Assembly (NCBI GenBank): GCA_030731695.1
Contig: JANQTK010000296.1
Span: 1 to 9,290 of the forward strand
Direction: 5' to 3'
DNA length: 9,290 bases
DNA from: Polaribacter sp.
GTDB lineage: Bacteria; Bacteroidota; Bacteroidia; Flavobacteriales; Flavobacteriaceae
Shown here: positions 1 through 5,529 of the stretch, piece by piece
Numbering within the stretch: position 1 is the first letter of the stretch
Layout of the letters: every line of letters begins with the position of its first letter
The notes under the pieces: model-generated
Told to the model about the DNA's origin: nothing
What the model saw: only the letters and a program-made list of their open reading frames with translations
The model's database searches: none
Made by a program: the position numbers and the translations under genes

Positions 1-275
1 TGAGTCAGGCTTTTGGAGTTCCTGCTTTTCCTGTAGATACACATATTCACAGATTGCTTTTTCGTTGGAATTTAACCAACGGAAAAAACGTGGTGCAAAC
101 TGAAAAAGATGCGAAAAGATTGTTTCCTAGAGAATTATGGAACGATTTGCACTTACAAATTATTTGGTACGGACGTGAATATTCACCTGCAAGAGGTTGG
201 GATTTAGAAAAAGACATCATTACAAAAACGGTTGGAAGAAAATCTGTTTTAGATGCATATTATAAAGGAAAATGA
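1..275 (+). CDS. nth: Endonuclease III-like DNA glycosylase, 3' part only
   Basis: This is the C-terminal 90 residues of an endonuclease III (HhH-GPD) family DNA glycosylase/AP lyase, which removes oxidised pyrimidines in base excision repair. The gene begins before the window; its frame opens at base 3 and stops with TGA at 273-275. Seen: the motif PAFPVDTHIHRL, where the Asp (residue 12 of the fragment) matches catalytic Asp138 of E. coli Nth, and a downstream LWNDLHLQIIWYGREY block equivalent to the E. coli segment just before its iron-sulfur loop. Odd: the tail that should carry the four [4Fe-4S] cysteines has none. The first Cys is Ser in GREYSPAR, and the rest reads WDLEKDIITKTVGRKS. 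The catalytic Lys lies upstream of the window. It converges with the sigma factor gene and shares the terminator near 386-415. Confidence 0.9.
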   Translation, partial: SQAFGVPAFPVDTHIHRLLFRWNLTNGKNVVQTEKDAKRLFPRELWNDLHLQIIWYGREYSPARGWDLEKDIITKTVGRKSVLDAYYKGK

Positions 276-287
276 TTTTTTATTTTT

Positions 288-336
288 AACCGCAAAGTTT
301 GCAAAGTAATTAAAATAAAATTTCCACAAAGACGCA
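288..336. repeat. Degenerate GCAAAG-type repeat remnant
   Basis: Just after the nth stop, the sequence reads CCGCAAAGTTTGCAAAG, then about 25 bases later CCACAAAGACGCAGC. The recurring unit is roughly (C)GCAAAG. From memory, dispersed intergenic repeats built from CGCAAAG units occur in flavobacterial genomes, and this looks like a short decayed copy. No function is claimed. Only a genome-wide search could show that it is multi-copy. Confidence 0.4.
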
Positions 337-385
337 GCTTTATTTTAGTCAGATTTTTCCCCTTTGGGGAATTAAAGGGGCTTAA

Positions 386-415
386 AAAAAGCCTCAACAT
401 TTGTTGAAGCTTTTT
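386..415. terminator. Bidirectional intrinsic terminator between nth and the sigma gene
   Basis: AAAAAGC (386-392) pairs with GCTTTTT (409-415), and TCAACA (394-399) pairs with TGTTGA (402-407), with one C/A mismatch at 393/408. The stem is flanked by an A-run on one side and a T-run on the other, so it can end transcription of nth (+) and of the convergent sigma gene (-). Just upstream, CCCCTTT and AAAGGGG (about 359-380) can form a second small hairpin. Confidence 0.7.
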
Positions 416-622
416 CCACTCTTAATTCAAATTCAATTCAATGAAATTTTTTGATTTTGTTTTTACAATAGTTAGCGATTTGGAAAAATTAATCAAAAAT
501 TGAACTGTTTCTTTTGTAGGTTGCATCTGTGTTTCAGATGACTTTTTTGAGTAAAGTTGCATCATATATTGAATTTAACGACTTGATTATAAATCTTTAA
601 CGATGCAATTTTATCTTTATTG
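416..622. other. Non-coding spacer, probable 3' UTR of the sigma gene
   Basis: No credible gene is seen on either strand. If the sigma transcript runs to the hairpin at 386-415, this is about 200 nt of 3' UTR. It holds TTGCATC at 521-527 and 557-563, with the inverse GATGCAA at 602-608. It also holds a small hairpin, CATCTG (524-529) with CAGATG (535-540). Confidence 0.4.
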
Positions 623-1210
623 TTAATTAATTAAAATTATTTTATGTTTTTCTATTAATTTTCTCATATTGATAAGTGCATAACGCATTCTTCCCAAAGC
701 TGTATTGATACTAACGCCAGTATTATCACTAATCTCTTTGAAACTCATGTCTCTATACATGCGCATAATCAACACTTCTTTTTGCTCTTCTGGCAACTCA
801 TTGATCAATTCTCTTACATCATCAAAAATCTGTTCTTGTATAATTTGTTTTTCTGCATTTAAAGAATCGTCACTGATAATTGAGAAAATATCGAATTCAT
901 CCGAATTTTTAAAATTTGGCATTCTGTTATTTTTCCTAAAATAATCAATAATTAAATTGTGAGCGATTCGCATTACCCAAGGCAAAAACTTTCCTTCTTC
1001 GTTATAATTTCCCTTTTTCAATGTTTTAATGACTTTGATAAATGTATCTTGAAAAATATCATTGGTAACATCTTTATCTTTTACCTTACTATAAATAAAG
1101 CTAAAAAGCCGTTGTTGGTGTTTTTTTATCAGAATTTCTAGAGATGATTCATCCCCAAGAATATAATTTTTTACTAATAAACTATCAGAAGTGATTTTTG
1201 TTCGCATCAT
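623..1210 (-). CDS. ECF-type RNA polymerase sigma factor
   Basis: This 195-residue sigma-70 family protein has the two-domain architecture of the extracytoplasmic-function group and should redirect core RNA polymerase to a specific promoter set. Seen: region 2 at about residues 25-97 (HQQRLFSFIYSKV, DIFQDTFIKV, KFLPWVMRIAHNLIIDYFRK) and region 4 at about 132-188 (INELPEEQKEVLIMRMYRDMSFKEISDNTGVSINTALGRMR), with the helix-turn-helix in the latter. Region 3 is absent, as expected. The start is ATG ATG at 1210/1207; either could initiate. No anti-sigma gene follows it: downstream is non-coding, then the convergent nth. It is divergent from uvrA, with 216 bp between them. An exact Bacteroidota promoter lies at 1316-1346, giving a leader of about 100 nt with strong folding potential at 1211-1276. 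The target regulon cannot be deduced from the sequence. Confidence 0.93.
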   Translation of the reverse strand: MMRTKITSDSLLVKNYILGDESSLEILIKKHQQRLFSFIYSKVKDKDVTNDIFQDTFIKVIKTLKKGNYNEEGKFLPWVMRIAHNLIIDYFRKNNRMPNFKNSDEFDIFSIISDDSLNAEKQIIQEQIFDDVRELINELPEEQKEVLIMRMYRDMSFKEISDNTGVSINTALGRMRYALINMRKLIEKHKIILIN

Positions 1211-1276
1211 AACTACTTTTTTTTGAAAGAAAGTTCTTTCAAATTTGATTAATTGATATTAATTTTAAAAGTAGTT
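1211..1276 (-). promoter_or_regulatory. Putative structured 5' leader of the sigma factor mRNA
   Basis: Three nested inverted repeats abut the start codon. The outer helix is AACTACTTTT (1211-1220) with AAAAGTAGTT (1267-1276), a perfect 10 bp. Inside it is a perfect 10-bp pair, TTTGAAAGAA (1222-1231) and TTCTTTCAAA (1234-1243), separated by 2 nt. A weaker hairpin follows, ATTAAT (1248-1253) with ATTAAT (1258-1263). Folded as RNA this is a three-way junction whose closing strand ends directly before AUG and would bury the A-rich ribosome-entry site. The pairing is read directly; a regulatory role (thermosensor, ligand or protein control) is inference. The inner palindrome could instead be a DNA operator. 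Confidence 0.45.
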
Positions 1277-1315
1277 TTTTAGTATATGCGTCTTGTTTTG
1301 TGGTTATTACGTTGC

Positions 1316-1346
1316 CAAATATAGAATTATTTTTTAGACAAACAAA
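1316..1346 (-). promoter_or_regulatory. Bacteroidota-type promoter for the sigma factor gene
   Basis: On the minus strand, TTTG (1346-1343) is followed after exactly 19 bp by TATATTTG (1323-1316). This matches the TTTG / TAnnTTTG consensus for the primary sigma of Bacteroidota with no mismatch. Transcription would begin near 1310, about 100 nt before the start codon. Confidence 0.7.
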
Positions 1347-1426
1347 TAATTTTAACAATTAGAAATCAAAACTTTTTTTTAGTAAGTGATTTTATTGGTA
1401 TTTTTATAGCTAATTTTTTGAAGACC

Positions 1427-4216
1427 ATGAAGCCAGATTTAGCGACCATAAATCCCAAAGAAAACATCATCATAAAAGGCGCAAGACTCCATAATTTAAA
1501 GGATATTGACGTTGTTATTCCAAGAAATAAATTGGTGGTGATTACTGGATTATCGGGCTCAGGAAAATCTTCTTTGGCGTTCGATACGCTCTATGCTGAA
1601 GGTCAAAGACGCTACGTAGAAAGTTTGTCTTCGTATGCAAGACAGTTTTTAGGAAAATTAGACAAACCAAAAGTTGATTATATCAAAGGAATTGCTCCAG
1701 CAATTGCCATTGAACAAAAGGTAAATGCTACAAATCCACGCTCAACAGTAGGGACTTCTACAGAAATTTATGATTATATGAAGTTGTTATTTGCCAGAAT
1801 TGGCAAGACCTTCTCTCCTATTTCTGGTTCTGAAGTAAAAAAAGATACCGTTTCTGATGTGGTAAATTTTATCAAAGAATTTCCTGAAGCATCCAAATTA
1901 TTATTACTTGCTCCTATATATATACCTGAAAACAGAAATTTAGAAACGGTTTTTCAAGTATTAGAGCAACAAGGATATGCACGAATAAAATGGCAAGAAA
2001 CCGTATATAGAATTCCTGATTTTCCGATAGAATCTTATAAAAATGAATCCTTATTTTTAGTGATAGACAGGATCATTACCAAAAATGATGAAGATTTTTA
2101 CAACAGATTGGCAGATGCTATTCAGACAGCTTTTTTCGAAGGCAAAGGAACTTGTTTTGTTGAAAATTTAGAAACTTCAAAAATTGCTGAGTTTAGCAAT
2201 AAATTTGAAATGGACAATCTTACTTTTTTAGAACCCAATACGCATTTATTCAGTTTCAACAATCCTTATGGAGCCTGTCCAACGTGCGAAGGTTATGGAA
2301 ATGTCATCGGAATTGATGAAGATTTGGTAATTCCAAATACGGCTTTATCTATTTATGAAGATGCTATTTTTCCTTTTAAAACAGACTCTTTCAGACATTA
2401 TAAAGAAGACTTAGTGGCTGTTGCCTATCAATTTGACATTCCAATTCATAAACCGTGGTTTGAATTGACAGAAAAACAAAAAGAATTGGTTTGGAATGGC
2501 ACCAAAAGTTTTCACGGAATTCATCACTTTTTTGAGGCTTTGGAAGAAAAAAGCTATAAAATTCAAAATAGAGTGATGCTCTCTCGTTATCGAGGTAAAA
2601 CAAAATGTCATACCTGTCATGGTAAGCGTTTGCGTGCTGAGGCTAACTATGTAAAAATAAATGACAAAACAATCACTGATTTGGTAACACTTCCTTTGGA
2701 TGAATTGACAGTGTTTTTCGAAAATGTACACCTTACTATATATGAAGAAAAAGTTGCCAAACGATTATTAGTAGAAATCAAAAATCGCTTACAATTTTTG
2801 AATGATGTTGGTTTGAACTATTTGACATTGAACAGACCCTCCAACACACTTTCTGGTGGAGAGAGTCAACGCATCAATTTGGCGACTTCTTTAGGCAGTT
2901 CGTTAGTAGGTTCTATGTATATATTAGATGAACCGAGCATTGGCTTGCATCCAAAAGACACAGAACGTTTGATTGGCGTATTAAAAAATCTGCGTGATTT
3001 AGGAAATACTGTCATTGTTGTAGAGCATGATGAAGAGATCATGAAAGAAGCAGATTATATTATTGATATTGGCCCTGAAGCAGGAACTTACGGTGGAAAT
3101 GTAGTTGCTGAAGGAAATTTTGCTGAAATTTTGCAGTCCAATTCACTAACTGCTAAATACTTAAATAATGAATTAAAAATAGAAGTTCCTAAAAAAAGAA
3201 GGGTTTCTAAAAATTTCATACAAATTATAGGTGCTAGAGAACACAATCTTAAAAATGTTGATGTGACGTTTCCTTTAGAGTCTTTAACTGTAATCACAGG
3301 AGTTTCAGGTTCAGGAAAAAGTACGCTTGTCAAAAATATTTTATATCCCATCATGCAGAAAAAAATAGCAGGTTATGGAGATAAAATTGGACAACATACT
3401 GCTGTAAAAGGAAGTTTTGAATCTATAAAGCATGTAGAGTTTATTGATCAAAATCCAATTGGACGTTCATCTCGTTCCAATCCTGTAACTTATATCAAAG
3501 CCTATGACGATATCAGAGCGCTTTTTTCGAATCAAAAATTGGCTAAAATCAGAAATTATCAACCAAAACATTTTTCATTCAATGTAGATGCAGGTCGTTG
3601 TGAAGTTTGTAAAGGTGAAGGAGAAGTGACTATTGAAATGCAATTTATGGCAGATGTTCATTTAGAGTGTGATGCTTGTCATGGAAAACGTTTCAAGAAA
3701 GAAATTTTAGAAGTAACTTTTGCTGAAAAGACTATTGATGACATTCTGAATTTAACCATTGATGATGCAGTGGCCTTTTTTACTGAAAATTTAGCTGTAA
3801 AAATTGCTCAAAAATTAAAACCTCTACAGGATGTTGGTTTGGGATATGTTACCTTGGGACAATCTTCTTCAACACTTTCTGGAGGTGAAGCTCAAAGAAT
3901 TAAACTAGCCTCTTTCCTTGTAAAAGGAACTACAAAAGACAAAGCATTGTTTATTTTTGATGAACCAACAACAGGATTGCATTTCCATGACATCAAAAAA
4001 TTATTGGCGTCATTCAATGCTTTGATTGAAAAAGGACATTCCATCATTGTAATTGAACACAATATCGAATTGATAAAATGCGCAGATTATATAATTGATT
4101 TGGGATTAGAAGGTGGTATCAGAGGAGGAAATATCCTTTTTCAAGGAACTCCAGAAGCATTGATCTTGCATAAAACTTCTTATACAGCTCCTTATTTAAG
4201 AGAAAAATTGTTGTAA
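1427..4216 (+). CDS. uvrA: UvrABC excinuclease subunit A
   Basis: UvrA is the DNA damage-recognition ATPase of nucleotide excision repair; it dimerises and loads UvrB at lesions. Length from ATG 1427 is 929 aa, close to E. coli UvrA (940). Seen: Walker A GLSGSGKS at residues 41-48 followed by the SYARQFLG block, CPTC at 284-287, CHTC at 394-397, signature LSGGESQR from 475 with LDEPSIGLH, second Walker A GVSGSGKS from 625, a complete zinc finger C725-x2-C728-x19-C748-x2-C751, second signature LSGGEAQR from 817 with FDEPTTGLH. Odd: the first zinc module keeps only CPTC; its partner CxxC is replaced around FSNKFEMDN. A TTG at 1418 would add three residues, but ATG 1427 is the more plausible start. 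It is divergent from the sigma gene. I found no good TTTG/TAnnTTTG promoter for it. Confidence 0.98.
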   Translation: MKPDLATINPKENIIIKGARLHNLKDIDVVIPRNKLVVITGLSGSGKSSLAFDTLYAEGQRRYVESLSSYARQFLGKLDKPKVDYIKGIAPAIAIEQKVNATNPRSTVGTSTEIYDYMKLLFARIGKTFSPISGSEVKKDTVSDVVNFIKEFPEASKLLLLAPIYIPENRNLETVFQVLEQQGYARIKWQETVYRIPDFPIESYKNESLFLVIDRIITKNDEDFYNRLADAIQTAFFEGKGTCFVENLETSKIAEFSNKFEMDNLTFLEPNTHLFSFNNPYGACPTCEGYGNVIGIDEDLVIPNTALSIYEDAIFPFKTDSFRHYKEDLVAVAYQFDIPIHKPWFELTEKQKELVWNGTKSFHGIHHFFEALEEKSYKIQNRVMLSRYRGKTKCHTCHGKRLRAEANYVKINDKTITDLVTLPLDELTVFFENVHLTIYEEKVAKRLLVEIKNRLQFLNDVGLNYLTLNRPSNTLSGGESQRINLATSLGSSLVGSMYILDEPSIGLHPKDTERLIGVLKNLRDLGNTVIVVEHDEEIMKEADYIIDIGPEAGTYGGNVVAEGNFAEILQSNSLTAKYLNNELKIEVPKKRRVSKNFIQIIGAREHNLKNVDVTFPLESLTVITGVSGSGKSTLVKNILYPIMQKKIAGYGDKIGQHTAVKGSFESIKHVEFIDQNPIGRSSRSNPVTYIKAYDDIRALFSNQKLAKIRNYQPKHFSFNVDAGRCEVCKGEGEVTIEMQFMADVHLECDACHGKRFKKEILEVTFAEKTIDDILNLTIDDAVAFFTENLAVKIAQKLKPLQDVGLGYVTLGQSSSTLSGGEAQRIKLASFLVKGTTKDKALFIFDEPTTGLHFHDIKKLLASFNALIEKGHSIIVIEHNIELIKCADYIIDLGLEGGIRGGNILFQGTPEALILHKTSYTAPYLREKLL

Positions 4217-4237
4217 AATAACGATACAATTATAATG

Positions 4238-4276
4238 ACGTATTACAGAAAATATATTTCTGTAATACGTTTTTTT
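4238..4276 (+). terminator. Intrinsic terminator of uvrA
   Basis: A perfect 14-bp stem lies 21 bp after the uvrA stop: ACGTATTACAGAAA (4238-4251) with TTTCTGTAATACGT (4257-4270), loop ATATA. It is followed by a run of T (4270-4276). Confidence 0.9.
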
Positions 4277-4493
4277 ATTTTTAATCAAATCCATTCTCTC
4301 CATTTCGGAAGTTTCCCCATCAAAATTATCTCATTTCGGAGCTAAAAAATAAAAATATTGATACTAAAAGAGATTTAATTCTAACGACTTTTAATAAAAG
4401 TGTATTCCTATTTTTAAAAAAAAGACGAAAAACAGGAAGAATTTGATTTTTAAACACTCTTTTCGAAGTGATTTTAGTCAATTTTTTCACATC

Positions 4494-4517
4494 ATTTGTG
4501 GTATTTTTACTACAAAT
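4494..4517. repeat. Operator-like inverted repeat A
   Basis: ATTTGTGGT (4494-4502) and ACTACAAAT (4509-4517) are 9-bp arms with one mismatch around ATTTTT. The block resembles the one at 4829-4861: both have CACAT, then TTTGTrG, a T-tract and ACTACA. Confidence 0.4.
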
Positions 4518-4563
4518 CAGAAAAAAAATGAAATTTTTTTTATTTTTTTTCACTTCTCATGTG

Positions 4564-4620
4564 AAATTCATCAAAAAACACTGTAAAATAGGGCTTTTTT
4601 CTGGTTTTTTTGATGAAATT
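4564..4620. repeat. Large imperfect hairpin
   Basis: The arms 4564-4578 (ATTCATCAAAAAA core) and 4606-4620 (TTTTTTGATGAA core) match at 14 of 15 positions across a 27-nt loop containing AAAATAGGGCTTTTTT. It may be a structured RNA or a stand-alone terminator. No gene precedes it closely on either strand. Confidence 0.4.
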
Positions 4621-4703
4621 ATTTAAATATTCACTTTATATAATATAGCATATATAATTATATATCAGTATTTTATTTTTTTGTATATAAATAAATCGTT
4701 TAA

Positions 4704-4719
4704 GGATTTTCGAAAATCC
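4704..4719. repeat. Perfect 16-bp palindrome GGATTTTCGAAAATCC
   Basis: A gapless palindrome (GGATTTTC/GAAAATCC) lies 156 bp before the HTH gene start. It resembles a dimeric regulator site, but no protein can be assigned to it. Confidence 0.4.
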
Positions 4720-4837
4720 ACAAAAACTCAAAAAGAGGTAAAATCATTCAAAAATTATTCAAAATATTGCTATAATATACAATTTTTAAAGATTTTTTTG
4801 ACTCAAAATGAATTTTTTTTTCAACACCCACATTTTT

Positions 4838-4861
4838 TGTAGATTTTTTTTACTACATTTG
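4838..4861 (+). promoter_or_regulatory. Possible promoter and overlapping operator of the HTH gene
   Basis: TACATTTG at 4854-4861 is an exact TAnnTTTG box, 14 bp before the ATG. It implies a very short leader of about 8 nt. The nearest TTTG (4836-4839) is only 14 bp upstream, shorter than usual, so the -33 side is weak. TGTAG (4838-4842) and CTACA (4853-4857) form an inverted repeat whose right arm overlaps the box, so the HTH protein could repress itself here. That last point is inference. Confidence 0.35.
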
Positions 4862-4875
4862 ATGACCCCTTTAAA

Positions 4876-5244
4876 ATGAAACGTGCAGATAAAGAAAGAA
4901 CAGAAAGAGTAATTATGGTTTTTAATGATACTGGTTTAAATCAACGACAGTTTTCCGAACTCATTGGAGTTTCTCAACAACTTGTCAGCGCTGTAATCAA
5001 CTTCACAAAAAAACCAAATGAAACGATTTTGCTCGGAATTATCGATAACATAAAAGAAATAGATCCAATGTGGTTATTTACCGGTGTTGGAAAGTACAAA
5101 AATAACTATGTACCCCTAACTGAAGTTCAATCCCCTATAGAATTTCAGATCCAAAGCATAGTTAGAAGACAATTTGAAGAATTATCGAAAGGTATTTTTC
5201 AAAGACTATCAAATATTGAAGAGTCTGTTAAAAAATCTAATTAA
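4876..5244 (+). CDS. Small phage-repressor-like HTH protein, orphan
   Basis: This 122-residue protein has an N-terminal helix-turn-helix of the XRE/CI-repressor kind. The HTH spans about residues 18-44 (TGLNQRQFSELIGVSQQLVSAVI). It is followed by IDNIKEIDPMWLFTGVGKY, matching the typical 'INPxWLLTGxG' end of phage-CI-like DNA-binding domains. The rest (about 80-122, IEFQIQSIVRRQFEELSKGIFQRLSNIEESVKK) is charged and helical in character, probably a short coiled coil for dimerisation. There is no S24 peptidase domain, so it is not a self-cleaving LexA/CI repressor. ATG 4876 has an A-rich upstream sequence, typical of this phylum. No structural phage gene, integrase or toxin partner adjoins it. 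The unusual upstream region and the nearby tRNA could hint at acquired DNA, but no att duplication was found. The targets are unknown; self-regulation is plausible. Confidence 0.85.
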   Translation: MKRADKERTERVIMVFNDTGLNQRQFSELIGVSQQLVSAVINFTKKPNETILLGIIDNIKEIDPMWLFTGVGKYKNNYVPLTEVQSPIEFQIQSIVRRQFEELSKGIFQRLSNIEESVKKSN

Positions 5245-5358
5245 CTAAAGTACCCCTAAAGTTAATCAGACAGACAGAGCGATTAAATACAAAGTTCCCT
5301 AGCTTTTTATTTCAATTGAAATCTTCAATATTTGATATTTTTAAAAAGTCTTCAAAAC
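5245..5358. other. Spacer after the HTH gene with a 14-bp palindrome
   Basis: Non-coding. The only notable element is the perfect palindrome ATTTCAATTGAAAT (5309-5322). No reading frame or RNA gene was recognised before the terminator. Confidence 0.4.
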
Positions 5359-5393
5359 AAAAAACCTTCTTGAATAATCAAGAAGGTTTTTTT
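5359..5393. terminator. Bidirectional terminator between the HTH gene and tRNA-His
   Basis: A perfect stem of 13 bp or more pairs AAAACCTTCTTGA (5361-5373) with TCAAGAAGGTTTT (5378-5390) around loop ATAA. A six-A run (5359-5364) and a seven-T run (5387-5393) flank it. It can end the HTH transcript (+) and, starting six bases past the tRNA 3' end, the tRNA-His transcript (-). Confidence 0.88.
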
Positions 5394-5398
5394 GTTCG

Positions 5399-5473
5399 GG
5401 TGGAAGACGGGACTCGAACCCGCGACACTCGGTACCACAAACCGATACTCTAACCAACTGAGCTACAACCACC
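5399..5473 (-). tRNA. tRNA-His (anticodon GTG)
   Basis: The tRNA delivers histidine at CAY codons. Seen on the minus strand: a D arm within TAGCTCAGTTGGTTAGAG, and a perfect 5-bp anticodon stem TCGGT/ACCGA (5441-5445/5429-5433). The loop TTGTGGT carries GTG at 5438-5436. The T arm is GCGGG-TTCGAGT-CCCGT. The extra 5' G (-1, base 5473) opposite C73 (5399) is the histidine identity element. CCA is not encoded; the next bases are CGA. Odd: acceptor pairs 5:68 and 6:67 are both T/T, because the strands read GTGGTTG and CTTCCAC. This leaves a tandem U-U mismatch inside the acceptor stem. Coordinates include G-1. Confidence 0.95.
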
Positions 5474-5491
5474 GTGTATAACTTGCGGGTG

Positions 5492-5520
5492 CAAATATAA
5501 TTTATTTTCGAATACTCAAA
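5492..5520 (-). promoter_or_regulatory. Promoter of tRNA-His
   Basis: On the minus strand, TTTG (5520-5517) is followed after 17 bp by TATATTTG (5499-5492), an exact TAnnTTTG box. It lies 18 bp before the 5' end of the tRNA. The spacer is slightly shorter than in the sigma gene promoter, where it is 19. Confidence 0.6.
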
Positions 5521-5529
5521 AAGAAAATT

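Larger units (their letters stand above)
4277..4875. other. Very AT-rich, palindrome-rich non-coding region before the HTH gene
   Basis: About 600 bp with no convincing gene, many T8-type tracts and an unusual density of inverted repeats. They are TTTCAC/GTGAAA (4548-4553/4561-4566), a 15-bp hairpin arm pair (4564-4578/4606-4620), ATATATAATTATATAT (4650-4665), GGATTTTCGAAAATCC (4704-4719) and two TGTAG/CTACA-type repeats (listed separately). CATTTCGGA occurs twice (4301-4309, 4332-4340). The region could be a long regulatory leader for the HTH gene, a non-coding RNA locus or the scar of a lost element; the sequence does not decide. Confidence 0.5.

Noticed and set aside
1418..1426. TTG start adding three residues to UvrA
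   Set aside because: ATG at 1427 is a stronger start and no ribosome site favours the TTG.
2391..3354. Minus-strand open frames within uvrA, and similar ones within pckA, the sigma gene and the trans-sulfuration gene
   Set aside because: They are shadows of strongly conserved coding sequence on the other strand and show no family motifs.
4326..4553. 75-codon open frame on the minus strand rich in Lys, Phe and Asn
   Set aside because: Its composition simply follows the T/A tracts, it shows no recognisable motif, and it overlaps the inverted repeats.
4700..4730. DnaA-box-like AAATCCACA in an AT-rich region, as an origin of replication
   Set aside because: There is only one poor match to TTATCCACA, no cluster of boxes, and no dnaA or other origin-linked gene.
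4740..4770. Repeated ATTCAAAA units as the start of a CRISPR or tandem array
   Set aside because: Only two short imperfect copies, with no regular spacing and no cas genes.
5380..5473. tRNA-His as an attachment site for an integrated element
   Set aside because: No second copy of the tRNA 3' end is visible in the window and no integrase gene is present.
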